A DNA stretch of 64,000 nucleotides. Origin: Lasioglossum baleicum (lineage: Eukaryota > Arthropoda > Insecta > Hymenoptera > Halictidae). Of this stretch, positions 12,301 through 23,298 are shown in pieces. The stretch is taken from positions 992,001 to 1,056,000 of the forward strand of contig NC_134941.1 of the NCBI RefSeq assembly GCF_051020765.1, given 5' to 3'. Position 1 is the first letter of the stretch, and every line of letters begins with the position of its first letter. The position numbers were made by a program, and so were the translations under genes. The notes beneath the pieces are model-generated. The model made no database searches and was not told the DNA's origin. It saw only the letters and a program-made list of their open reading frames with translations.

Positions 12301-13977
12301 AAGTATTTCGGTCAAGCCCCATTTAGGATTGGCTCTGGTTTCAATTCTATTTAAAAGTGACAGAATTATCATCGCATTCGATCGATTTCGCATGGAACGA
12401 TACTGTTATATAAATCTGTACACAGTACACACTTACCACCAGTTTTCTCATTGTAAACCCTATTCTTTGCATTTTTGAATAATACGTCCACAGCATCTAA
12501 CATTAACCAACCACTGTTTTTCACAGCATACTCCATGGTGCGTAGACGATTCAACATCGAATAAAATGAGACGCAATCCTCGTATGTCAAAGAGCTGCAC
12601 AGTTTCGCACAATATTCTCCCATTGATATAATATTAAAATTTGTTAGATAATATTTTATATATAAATACTTACGCGAGAAGAGCTCTTAAAGTTTTCAAG
12701 TCGGACAACAATTGTTTCGATGTTGGACTAATTGTAAGTTGATGCCAAATAGGATCTAGTTGCGATTGCAGTTGTTTGTGGAACTTTTTAGCGATTGCAT
12801 TTTCAGTGTTCAATTCGTCTAATTCTAACTGTAAAAACACATTATAATTGAATTCTGATGGTAATACATATATGGTACACACACACACACAATGGTAGAT
12901 AATAAATAAATTCAAATTCAACTTTCATATAATATGATACGAATCAATACTTACATATTTATTGAGTCTTTTCAATTCTTTCACTACGTAATTCATTAGA
13001 TCGAGTAAACAATTTTGTATACTCATCATTTTTGGTGTGATCTTTGCATGCAATTCAATCACCTCAGGCTGCGAAATGTAATTAGTAGTTGTCGTTTACA
13101 ATGCGCAATGTGTGTTGCGTTAAAAAATCATCGACTACATAATTTAGTTACCTTGTGTTTTCCTAAACTACTACATACAAGCGAATGGAAGCATGGCCAT
13201 AAGTACAACTTTCTAACGAATAAAGTCCTTCATTACGCGTTCTACTTGCATATACCCGACAGTGAATGCTAACGCAGAAGTAGTAAATGCCTTGATGAAG
13301 CCTGTCTAGAAAAATTCAATAAAATGAACAATCGTGCTTCATTTTATGTTGTACAGGAATGTATCATGTTTCATTGTTAATACATACTTTATTAGTTTGT
13401 CGATATAATCGAAGAGAGAATGCTTCTTGATATGAACGTAGAATGTTATGCGCTCTATATACAAGAATGCCAGTAATTAAATTTAATGGAACTCTATTTT
13501 TCAATAAGTCCACCACAAAAATTCGACCCGATATAAATAAAGCTCCACCTTCTAGATACATTAATGTCCTGTAGTACATACAAAGATTAAAAAGAAATGA
13601 GAAGAGCACGTAAAGAAACAAATTTCTATGCTCGAAATGAAAAACTGATTTAAACCTCTCGTCGGAATTGCATTCTGCTGTTACAACACGGGTTAATTGT
13701 TCTACACAAAATTTCTTCAATCTATCGATAAAGTACTATTCGTCGTGAGCTGTAGTTCCTAGGACTATGACCAAATTTCCTGGGTCTATGTAAGGTCTTA
13801 ATATATTCGCAAAGACAGTTTCTATGCCAAGTCCCCTAAAATAAATAAGAAATTAAAATGTGAAGAATATTTTATGGTAAAAGCCGAAAAGTGAAAATGT
13901 AGTAGGTACTTTGTTGCAACAACGAGACCATCTTCATGCAGTATTTCTAAAAGCATTTGATTCTCGTATTCCAACAT
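9369..13977 (-). pseudogene. Ercc4: XPF/ERCC4 (mei-9) DNA-repair endonuclease pseudogene with introns
   Basis: XPF, with ERCC1, cuts DNA 5' of lesions. Exons by eye: 13977-13910 (ATG, MLEYENQMLLEIL), 13835-13656, 13568-13388, 13305-13152, 13068-12955, 12828-12674, 12594-12437, about 12390-12119, a damaged exon near 11810-11632, 11547-11380, 11308-11165, 11092-10874, 10694-10521, 10396-10306 plus 9690-9637, 9560-9369. Helicase-like N-half, the nuclease motif GDYILSPEICVERKSISDL, and the first HhH (LPGVTTKNLYSI) are clear. Breaks: TAG at 13736-13738, a frameshift near 13210-13222, a frame mismatch near 12350, stops or frameshifts around 11690-11760, a 615-bp MITE in a coding exon, and no terminal HhH exon found. 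Introns are kept, so this is a decayed gene or segmental duplicate, not a retrocopy. Confidence 0.93.
9691..10305. mobile_element. Long-TIR MITE inside an XPF exon (copy 1)
   Basis: Outer ends read CCCAGACGGCACACCGGCTC and the complement of CCCAGACAGCACAG, followed by long, imperfect inverted arms of over 120 bp that include GTGCACAAAATGGCGCGATT. On the minus strand, removing it rejoins CTTA to TATGG and restores the XPF reading LELIWSPGP, so the insertion point is a TA-rich site in the coding exon. Its twin is at 16268-16884. Confidence 0.9.
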
Positions 13978-14015
13978 GTTGGCTTTTAAAATTGTTCACT
14001 ATAATTATTCGTTCA

Positions 14016-14414
14016 TCAAAACAGAATTTGTAGAAGTATATCTAAAAGTTGCCACACAATGAACACTGAAACCGGTGAAGTTTGGTCCTGAAAGAAAGTT
14101 TTTGGATAATTGGATACTTCAGAAAACATACCTTATTGTTATCATCTTCTTGGGCATCCTCTGAATTTTTATTGTAAAATATAGTTTCCGTATTCTCTCT
14201 CTCTGTTTCATACACTAAGAGAATATATTTACTAACTTCGTGAGACGGATGTCCATAAATTCCTACGCTCTAACTGGTCTCTGAAAGCTAAAAATTTCCA
14301 ATTATTAAAATCTTTTGTCGTATAGATGATTTTACACTAATTCGAACAATTACCTGTTAGGTATAACAACTGTGTCTTTTCCACGAGTAGCGGATTGTAG
14401 ACAATATTAATCAT
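14016..14414 (-). pseudogene. Small unidentified three-exon gene upstream of XPF, one stop
   Basis: Exons 14414-14354 (ATG, MINIVYNPLLVEKTQLLYLT), 14280-14132 and 14087-14016 have consistent splice sites and phases and give about 93 codons. The last exon ends TGA only 38 bp before the XPF start codon. There is a single in-frame TAG at 14270-14272. The middle part reads VGIYGHPSHEVSKYILLVYE. I do not recognise it. The tight head-to-tail spacing with XPF suggests a compact or dicistronic pair. It may be intact if my second acceptor is wrong. Confidence 0.45.
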
Positions 14415-14654
14415 GCTCGTAAGTTGGTTTCGTTGTTATTTGGGAAGCATATATGTATATCTGCATCCCCAGTGCTGTAAAATGTAAAATAGAAACATTT
14501 TGTTCGCATGGAAGTCAAGAAATGTGCGCTGATAAACTGTGCGACTATCTCACTGATGTTTTCGCGATTATTGGAGTTTCAAATTATTTATCTTAAAGGG
14601 GTATTCTCCTTTCCAGGATTGCAAGGGTGCGATCTGTCCCTTCTCATTTCAGAT

Positions 14655-14880
14655 CGTAGTCGGAAGCACTAGATAAGAGATTAATTTAGACCGCAGTCTC
14701 TCTCAGAAGTCCTACTTATACATTTACAATGTGTACTTTGCATTATTCGGAAGTATGTAACTGTCACAGCTTTATGATAACTACGTGCTGCCGAATAATC
14801 TAAATTACGCCTTGTAAATGTAAAAGTAGGACTTTTGAGGGCGACGGCGGTTTAGATCGATCTTTTATCTAGCACTTTTG
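14655..14880. repeat. Palindromic element related to the 261-bp satellite
   Basis: Inverted arms: AAGTCCTACTTATACATTTAC (within 14707-14727) faces GTAAATGTAAAAGTAGGACTT (within 14815-14835), and the pairing extends outward through GCACTAGATAAGAGA against ATCTTTTATCTAGCAC. The right arm shares TGCTGCCGAATAAT and AAATTACGCC with the tandem units at 1-675. Confidence 0.8.
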
Positions 14881-15174
14881 ACTACTCCTTGGATTTCGAC
14901 AATGCTGGAAAGTGATGAGAGAATGCAATGTGTCTTATAAATAATTGAATTATTACAATTATACAGTATTACTTACTCAGACGTTACTATTATTTTGATG
15001 AATCCATCATGCGTTAGGCTATACTACCTGTATGAACCTCCGCTAACCTCATCAGGTATGTAATGCAGTAGTTTTTCTTGAAATGTTAACACGCAGGATA
15101 CTTGCTACAAAAATGATTGTCTTGAAAAAAAGCTAACAAATCAACTTACCATCGTCTTATTAAATCAACTTACC

Positions 15175-15271
15175 AGGATAATGAAAAGAAATATATTCCC
15201 CATAGTACAATGCAGTTGAACATGATCACCAATAAGATATTGTTGTAAATCGAATCATTGCAGATATATAC
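15175..15271 (-). other. Possible membrane-spanning coding exon
   Basis: Between an acceptor (TTTCAG, just above 15271) and a GTAAGT donor (below 15175) the minus strand reads an open segment with a strongly hydrophobic core, ILLVIMFNCIVLWGIYFF. It could be an upstream exon of the small gene at 14.0-14.4 kb or of something else. A second GTAAGT-type donor lies 24 bp further on. Confidence 0.3.
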
Positions 15272-16267
15272 CTGAAACTTTATTGAAACCAAATATTATA
15301 CAACTAAGTATATAAATAAATAACCTTTCTACCTTATTCCTGAGAAACTTTCAAATAACATTCTGATTTACGAAGAATAATTAAAACTTTGACGCGTTAA
15401 ACATTAACTAAACATACATATGAAAATAATAATTTTTCTGAAATATACAATTTCACTTTTGCTTCTCCCTGTGAAAACGTTTAAATTCGGACAGGTTATT
15501 TGGCAAAGACGACACGCTATTTATATAGACATATCTTATAAACTACTCAAAATGTCATGCTATATTTATAAACAAATATTGTATAATACCTACGACTTTA
15601 TGAGTTTACAATTACGATTACATTAACTAATAGCAACATTTTGCATATCCAACACAATATGCATGTATTTAACGTATTTAAACATGTAAATGACTTAAAT
15701 ACGTTTAACAGCGTTAACATTTTAAATAAGTTATATGTACAGATATTTCGTAGATTTCACATTAATATCTTTTTATTTATCTGTTTTATAAGTATACGTA
15801 AATATGTATAGTCACCGACCTCATCGGTGGTATAAATAGTTATGTATTTATGTATATGTATATTTTTTTACTATTATTCAAGTGTACACCACTTTCTCGT
15901 AAATGTCAAAACAATTCGTACTGTGTTACCGATTGTTACCGAGGAGCGCGATTGTTTGTTTTGTTTTTGTTAGACATTTAGAGTTAGCGAATATATATAT
16001 ATTATCATCATTAAAACAACATCATTATCAACATCATTGAATGATGAGAATATAATATTTATATGTATATATTGTTTAGTAATCAATAGCCATGATTTAT
16101 AATTGGATTTCATATTAATCGTAATTTTCTTAATTGGATTACGTTTGGCCCAACTCTGCTGGAAAATAATTTATATTACTGTTTTATTGTGATATAGCAA
16201 CTGCTATTAGTTGGGGTGGGGGCGGAGACGACCACACATACGAAAATCCAGGATATATATATATATA
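15272..16267. other. AT-rich stretch, nothing recognised
   Basis: Low-complexity AT-rich DNA with a short (TA)n just before the next MITE. Short frames here have no homology or splice context I can support. Confidence 0.6.
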
Positions 16268-16882
16268 CCCCGACGGCACACCGGCTCGGTTTCAGCCTGG
16301 CACCTGTGCACAAAAGGGCGCGATTTTCACCTGCCGAGGGCTCCGAGCCCAGGGCCTGTCGGCCGGGCTAGGATTCAGCCGATTTGCAAGATTGCAAGGG
16401 TGCGGGATTCGCGTTCTCATTGCGTGATAATACAAACACGGGTTTTTTCAGTAATCAAAAACGCCAGATAAAGGTCAATCTAGGCAGCAATCGCCCTCAA
16501 AGGTCTTATTTATTAACTTATTATACTTTTGTCGGTAACAAGGGAGACTGCTACGCATTTGCAAAGAACTGCCATATTGATGCGACCCGCCCTGTGTCGC
16601 GCATGCGCGAGAAAAGTTGGGCCCAATCGAAGCACTGATTGGCCACATTAGTGTGATACCGTGCTCCCCTCTCAAAAACAGGCTGAATCCCAGCCCGGCC
16701 GTCAGGCTCTGGGCTCGAGCCCGCGGCAGGTGAAAATCGCGCCCTTTTGTGCACAGGGGCCCGGCTAAATCGTCCTGATTTGGTCTCAACGCTGAGCCAA
16801 GCATTGCGTTAGCCCGTAACGTGTCGGGCTGGGGCTCGGCTAGTTGAGTCCGGCGGTGGGCTCGGGCAGACTGTGCTGTCGG

Positions 16883-16884
<2 letters not shown>
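16268..16884. mobile_element. Long-TIR MITE (copy 2) in a TA microsatellite
   Basis: Same family as 9691-10305, about 617 bp, with ends CCCCGACGGCACACCGGCTC and complement of CCCCGACAGCACAGTCTG. Both flanks are (TA)n, agreeing with the TA-rich site used by copy 1. The central section, including GCAACAATCGCCCTCAAAGG-type sequence, is nearly the same in both copies. No transposase. Confidence 0.9.

Positions 16885-16950
<66 letters not shown>
16885..16950. repeat. (TA)n microsatellite
   Basis: About 66 bp of pure TA/AT repeat at the right edge of the MITE. Alternating Tyr-Ile frames across it are artefacts of the repeat. Confidence 0.95.
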
Positions 16951-16953
<3 letters not shown>

Positions 16954-17519
16954 CCTTTCCTCTCTGATGTATATACATATGATCAGAGTGAGACCCTGCC
17001 CTACTCTCGTGTCCACAGCGTGTTTAGAAAAAAAAGTAAACAGACGCCGCGCCGCGCCGAAACAGGCTTACATTGTCATGGAGCGTGCATAGTAAGGGGA
17101 CACTACTTTTTTTGTGACAGAGTCAACGTGCCAAACGTCGAGCAATCACATCGAGCGAATGCTACGAAAATAAAACAATTCTTCGACATGATTTCCAACT
17201 TTTTCTTTTAGACCTTGTTGTTCGAGCTGACGATATAGGAGTCTATTGCTTTCTCCATGTGCTCTGCTCCTATAGCAAAGTACCAACCTCTAATGAATCT
17301 TAAAATTTAAGATTCAGATATTCCAACTGCGCAGAAATAACATAAGTAACAATAACAACACAAAAAAAATATAAACATAGGTTTTGCCGATGTCGCGGAT
17401 GTCTACAAGATGCTGTTGCGACCGTGTTTGTACGTGGTAGAATGTCAGGGCTAGTAGTTTACCAGCAGAATACGATTATTTCCGATTCGTATCGAATTGG
17501 AACAGAGTTGTGCAGAATT

Positions 17520-17790
17520 ACAATTGAATTGCTCCAGGAATTATAATTACAAAGTAATTGAATTACATTGTAATTCAGTCATATTGTAATTTATAATTCC
17601 AATCTTCATTCAATTAAATTACAATGTAATTCGTAATTGCAATTGCAGTATACAATTATAAAACACATTGTAATTAAATGATGTACAATGTAATCCGTAA
17701 TTGCAATTGGAGTACAATTATAAAATACTTTGTAATTAAATTACATTAATTACGAATTGCGATGTAATTAAGTTAAAATTAAAAATTAAA
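17520..17790. repeat. AT-rich degenerate tandem repeat (AATTAC words)
   Basis: ACAATGTAATTCGTAATTGC at about 17621 recurs with one change at about 17685, 64 bp later, and less perfect TTACATTGTAATT words flank both. It is a diverged array rich in self-complementary words. The rest of 16951-17519 has no recognisable feature. Confidence 0.6.
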
Positions 17791-19100
17791 GAATAATAAA
17801 GTAACAGGTTAGAAGAGGTTGGAAAATCCATGTGAAGGTTTCAAACAGAAACTTCTACGTTACACATTTTCCAAATTTCAAACATAAACATGAAATAGCG
17901 TTACGTATTATAAACGAGGACAAGAAATAGAAACTACGCCGCACCGAAAGCAAACAAGTATATATATATGAAAGAAAAACATAAAAATATATCGCACTTC
18001 TTCAAAGTTCTGGGCTATAATTTGGAGAGCTGTATTTCAATTATATTGTATTTCAATAGCACATCTGCATGATTAAAATACTTATTATTGGTAATTGAAT
18101 TAATTGCAAGAAAAAAGAAAAATTTTCGAACTTTTTTTTAATGCAACGTATAGCCAATCGAGAACTGATCAACTTTTGTTGAAAATATTTTTTTGTCAGA
18201 TTATCGCAAGTACGTGAGAAATCGTGAAAAGTGTTACGTGGGACACCCTGTGTATTACACAGAATACAATTCTTCTTTCTCTTAAATCGCATTTCTTAAG
18301 TCAAACAATTGCTTTTTCCAATGTAATAACGTTAAAAATTACTTGATATACGCACCCGTGGTAAAATCAACAAGTGTATAACTTTCCTCCTCACAGTAGA
18401 AACGTCGAAAAATTCGGTTTTTATTGTTTTTGACAATTATATCCCGCAAAAAAAATCTGAAATAAATTGACGGCACTGCCTGTTATAGTACTTTATCAGA
18501 GAGCCAAACAGTAGAATGGCATGTTTTCATATTTTCGAGAAATCTGCATTTTTCCGATATTTTGGGGGGTTTTTCAATTTTTACGATCACAGTTTGCAAC
18601 AAAAAAAATCTGAAAAATTCTCTAAAACACGCATTAGGATCCAAAATATGTCACATTTTTTTCAGAATTTTAGAACGCATTTGAGACCGGATAATGCATA
18701 GAAAAGCGCAAAATATAATTTACTCTGTAGCTACCCTCACGGGCAAGCTAGAGGGCTGAAATTTTACTCGGAGGGGTTTTTCTTGCTCAGCTTTCGAATG
18801 GTTCAATAGTAATTGAAAAATCTCTACGGGCAGAGTTTTGATCATCTTAATCGGCTAGGGCCATGTTTTCGGCGATTCTGAATCACTGTGGGTCGTCAGG
18901 GGCGGCCATTACAGTATTTCACGCGTAGATCCGAAGCCCGAGGACTATTCGCGGATTAGGATTCGCGCGTGAAGCGCGCCAATGAGGATAAGTTGTGACT
19001 ACGGCGGCGGGGGGAAATAGGATCGGCGCTCCGCCGCGCCGCGGAGCGTTACCGAGAAGACGGGATGGCAATGTCGCGCTGGCTTTCGTAACGGACGGTT
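17791..19100. other. Intergenic DNA with a single TE terminus and a GC-rich 3' part
   Basis: A lone GGGACACCCTGTG terminus (about 18239-18251), complement of a CACAGGGTGTCCCACG-type MITE end, with no partner found. From about 18.9 kb the sequence becomes CpG-rich, with a GC hairpin (GCGCTCCGCC...GGAGCG, about 19026-19049), which looks like the promoter/5'UTR island of the transcript that follows. Confidence 0.5.
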
Positions 19101-19150
19101 GTCGCGGTTGTAAACTTACATAGTGTTGTGATTCATCGATTCAAGAGATC

Positions 19151-19974
19151 ATGGCCGATTCGGGATTTTACCGACAACGTAAGTACAGACATCTTTTTCT
19201 GTAACCATTCTGTACTTGTATCCTTCCACTTTCGTATAAAAATAGTCTTATTACACTATATACATATATACTGTTGTGCAAAAGAATGAAGCACCCGGCC
19301 ATATTTAGTAGAAAAGCGTTAAAAATCAAATAAGAACACAGTAAGCTTTGAAAAAGGATTCCGCTGTTTAATTGAATAGTTCTGAGAATATATGTGTTAT
19401 TGTGGATTATCTAATACTCTCTTTAAATGCAATAAATCAATCATTGTACAATACAATTTCTATATATAATGATATTATTTGTCATTGTGTCTTATAATTA
19501 TACTGAGTGCTTGTTTCTTTTGCACAGTGGTGTATACATATACTTATAAGAAGAATTAGACATAGTCGGTTTATATACGTGTTGTCAAATGATGTTAATA
19601 TTTTAATATCGAATTGTCTTTAAAAGTCGTTATAGTTAAAGTTGTTGTAGATCAAAGACGTTAACGGTCAAAGTCATTGCAAAAACGCAAGAATTCGGGC
19701 CATTTAGATTTGTTATTCCCATAACAGGCGTCTCGGCTAGGGGGAGGTCACCGCGTCCGGCAAGTCGCGTAAATAAATATGTATACCGTATACCGAATTC
19801 GTGTTTCTAGCCGTTAAATTATTTATTTATTATTAATTGTGTGATTTAGTTTTTAACTGTTGTCTATATTATATGTAATTGTTGTTGTAATTATAACTAT
19901 TGTATATGTAATTAATAAATTTGCTTTTTCTGTTGCAGATTCCGAAGAGCAGCTTGGTAGCCGAGATCGCTGAT
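19151..19974 (+). CDS. Short spliced ORF, first exons of a host transcript
   Basis: A CpG island is followed by ATG at 19151 (MADSGFYRQ), a consensus GTAAGTAC donor after 19178, a pyrimidine-rich acceptor ending 19939, and an in-phase continuation that stops at 19972-19974, giving about 20 codons. Exon 2 goes on to a GTGAGT donor after 20045. The signals look real but the protein is very short, so this may be an upstream ORF or a noncoding RNA. Gene not identified. Confidence 0.4.
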
Positions 19975-20475
19975 TTCGAAAATTGAAAGCGAGACGCAGC
20001 GGCAGCGTCGTGTCGTATTTTCTTCAAAGAGGAAAGGACGTGAGCGTGAGTAATTACCTATTATGTACCTTCCAAATTAAATTGTGTTATTGAATATCCA
20101 CTAATGAACAATTTATTAATTCGATTTGAATTCTTTACTTATTATTAATTCGGATGTAGCCAGAGCTGGGGAAAATAGTATTTTAAATAGTAAATAATCC
20201 TATTTATTTTTTAAAGTATATGTACAACTCTGAAAAGAAAATATTTTATTTGATGCAGTCATTTTTGAAAATAAAATAATTTATTCGAGGCAGTAATATT
20301 TTTGAAAATAGTATTTCATTTGAAGAATATTGAAAATATTTGTATTTCTTGTCTTTATATATCTTCAATTTCAATTTTTAATATTGCTGAAAATAATGGT
20401 ACGAATTCTATTGTATTTTATCTTATATCTTAAATAGAAGATTATTTAATATTTTGTTCCTTTTTTTGAATCCAG

Positions 20476-21022
20476 GACTTCACAACAACTTCACATCAAC
20501 CCCAACGCAGCTTGACACCAACCTCAACGCAGCTTGACACCAACCCCAACGCTGCTTGACACCAACTCCAACACAGCTTCACTTCACCTCAACAAGTAGT
20601 AAGTGAACAAACAACTGTCTTTCTTACTGGTAGATTTTGACGAGTACAATGACTAATCACCGGATCAATCATATTTACCGTAACATATATATTTTCTGTC
20701 GAAAATCAAATGGACTCGATATATTCCGATGGAATTTTACAAAGATTTTTTAATACCTCGTTTCCTTTTTTATTTCAGGATTCTACGCAGCTTCACTTCA
20801 ACACCTACGCAGCTCGACACCAACTCCGACACAGCTTCACTTCAACACCTACGCAGCTCGACACCAACTCCAACACAGCTTCACTTCAACACCTACGCAG
20901 CTCGACACCAACTCCAACACAGCTTCACTTCAACACCTACGCAGCTCGACACCAACTCCAACACAGCTTCACTTCAACACCTACGCAGCTCGACACCAAC
21001 TCCAACACAGCCTCAACAAGTA
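20476..21022 (+). repeat. Two paralogous exons made of a 22/44-bp minisatellite
   Basis: Exon A (20476-20598) and exon B (20779-21022) each start after a CAG or TTCAG acceptor and end with the same CCTCAACAAGTA before GTAAGTGAAC. Exon A contains 22-bp units such as CTTGACACCAACCCCAACGC. Exon B contains five 44-bp higher-order units formed from two 22-mers. Because 22 and 44 are not multiples of three, all frames stay open in rotation. The intron downstream of both exons (CTGTCTTTCTTAYTGGTAG) is also duplicated, so a whole exon-intron block was copied. Confidence 0.75.
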
Positions 21023-22474
21023 GTAAGTGAACAAACAACTGTCTTTCTTATTGGTAGATTTTGACGAGTACAGTGACCGTGGAAACGCTAGGCGTTCCTG
21101 CGGGTAATAATCTGTTTCTTAGCTAGGTAGGGTCGCTTTTTGTACGTCGCGTTTGTTTTTATAAATTTAACAATTTTGATAATATGATAGATTCTCGAAT
21201 TTGTTAAAAGATAACAATCTTCCTTAATTTGGTGCATAATTATTAGAGTCGTTTTTTATCATCAAGAATATCGTTTGTATTTTAAAATTATTTTAAATTG
21301 ATCGGAAGCATTAGATATCAGGTACAAAAAGACAATTCGCGACGGATAGATTCTTTAGACAAAACAAGTTAACATATATTACTGTTATAAGTACTTTATG
21401 TTTAGTACTTTTTCCATTAGTTCGAAACGTTGCTTTGTCCAAAGGATCTTCCGAGGGTTTTTGAAATACATATTTCCATAAAAATTGAGAACAAATAAAT
21501 CAATAAATTATTGAATATTTTTATTAAAATCTTTCTTAGTCTCTTTTCGCTCAACAATTAAATTTTTCTGAGCATTTTCATTAATTTAATATTTGATTTG
21601 TAAATTGAGATTATATTTTGAGTTGAAAGTAGAGTCATTTTGCAAAAATGCATGAACGTTAGCCCGTACAAAATCTAACGGATTCTTTTAGTTAGGATTT
21701 TCAGAATAATGAGGTTCCCTGCTCGTTGCCCGAATCCTCTCGCGTGCCCAGGTCCTACTCAGGAGGATGACAGCAACAGGCACATGGAATATTATTTTTT
21801 AATTGTATGTGTGGCGACTGACAATCGTTAGTGTATCGTGCACGATGGATTTTCGACTTCTGTGTGTGTGTGTGTTAGGCAGTGGAATTGCGTCGGTTTC
21901 TTAAACTAGATTCGGTAGCGCATATTCCCGTTAATCTGTGATATGCTACATGGCTTCTCGTGGAATGTGTGTGCGTGTAGCTTTCTCAATTCATTAAAAA
22001 TAACATGCAATATTAAAACTTACGCGCGTAATTAAATTCAGTGTTAATTCAGCTGTTATTTCGATTTATCCCGCAATGATTACTAACATTGTCAGTCAAT
22101 TTCAGGAAAACTGGTACGTAGTACCTTAGAGTGTGCTTGTGATTCGAACGTTAGGGTGTCGGAGGCGTCCCGGGACGTTCTCTCTAGGTGTTAGGCTGTT
22201 GCACCCTGGCGTCTGTGTGAAGATCGTGTTGCGAATGTGTCGGAGAGCTTGTCTTTTGCCATTTTTTAAATATAGGGCTAGGTAGGTAGGTAGCTTACCT
22301 TTTCTTGGTGTGATTGTTTATTGTAAGTAGGTAGGGGCCGCGGCTGGCTACCGTTTTCTCTTTCGGGTAGGCCGCGATTCGTACGGTAGTCAGTCACTGG
22401 AGGAGCTCGAAGTTTCGTCTCGATTCTTCCTGCTCGTGTAGCTTTTCGCGGACGCGGACGCGAACGCGCGCGAA
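21023..22474. other. Noncoding DNA, increasingly CpG-rich to the right
   Basis: AT-rich to about 21.7 kb, then moderately GC-rich, with GTAGGTAGGTAG and GCGGACGCGGACGCG runs near 22.28 and 22.45 kb. No frame, terminal repeat or splice set that I can defend. Confidence 0.5.
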
Positions 22475-22710
22475 TTAGGGTTTCGAAACGTTGCGCACCT
22501 GCTCGATTGCACCAGCGGAACGGTCGGCTTCTATCGAAACTTGTGATTTGTCTCGGAAGTCGTCGATCGTTTTCGCTGTGAGCACGTTTAGGGTTTCAGT
22601 TATTTGGTGGAGCGCCGAAGAAAAAGAAGAGGCTATATGCCGAAGTGGCCCCGACAAACTGTCGCTCAAGAGGGCAACTACAATGGCCTCGCATCTTCGG
22701 ATGCGAGGTC
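22475..22710 (-). CDS. Unidentified ORF, about 75 codons
   Basis: Open minus-strand frame ending at 22475 and containing PLRHIASSFSSALHQITETL, which looks helical. It has no clear ATG, and the antisense strand is also open over this interval, as expected for CpG-rich DNA, so protein coding is uncertain. It could be a fragment of a retroelement gag. Confidence 0.2.
22687..22708 (+). other. Perfect 9-bp hairpin closed by a UUCG tetraloop
   Basis: CCTCGCATC, TTCG, GATGCGAGG. The C(UUCG)G loop is an exceptionally stable RNA tetraloop. There is no downstream T-run, so it is not a typical Pol III or intrinsic terminator. Confidence 0.6.
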
Positions 22711-23298
22711 ATATCGTTACTATCTTGTCACTGTACTCGTCTGTAGAAATAGTAGTAGTAGAAGTAGTTAGTCATACATATGGGCAGGCCTTGCCGCCCC
22801 AACGATCAGCGGAGATGGGCACGTCCGCGATTTGCAGTAACGTTGCGAAAAAATCACAGAGATCAAAGTTAGCGTTGCGGTGATGCTCGCGATTTCCATT
22901 CACTTCAATCAAGTATATTCAATTAACTTCAATTTCCATTGTATTCAATATGTAGCGTTGCGAATGAAATACTCGCGATTCCCTTTTCCATTTTTACTGC
23001 TACTTGAAGCAATTTTGAGATATTCCAATTTTGTAAGAGTAAAGTTTGCATAGTTGATTTGCACAAAATTGACAGTCATCATTTGGATCTATGTGTATGT
23101 TCGTTGAATTAGCGTTGCGCAGCAGAAGAATCGCGTTTGCGTTCGAATCTTTCGACATTTCAGGCACCCATGCTCCAGCTGCAACGAGCCACTGCAAAAG
23201 CGGTCCACGTAGTCGATGCGGCAGTCGGGTGCGGTGTAGGTATTTTCGATTTCGGTTAGAGTTGCGAGAAAATCATAATTTGTTGTCGCGATTGTCTT

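Noticed and set aside
16844..17211. Frames rich in Tyr-Ile repeats on both strands
   Set aside because: They are translations of the (TA)n microsatellite.
22491..22883. 130-codon plus-strand frame
   Set aside because: CpG-rich DNA open on both strands, no splice or domain evidence, and it overlaps the hairpin and the antisense frame.
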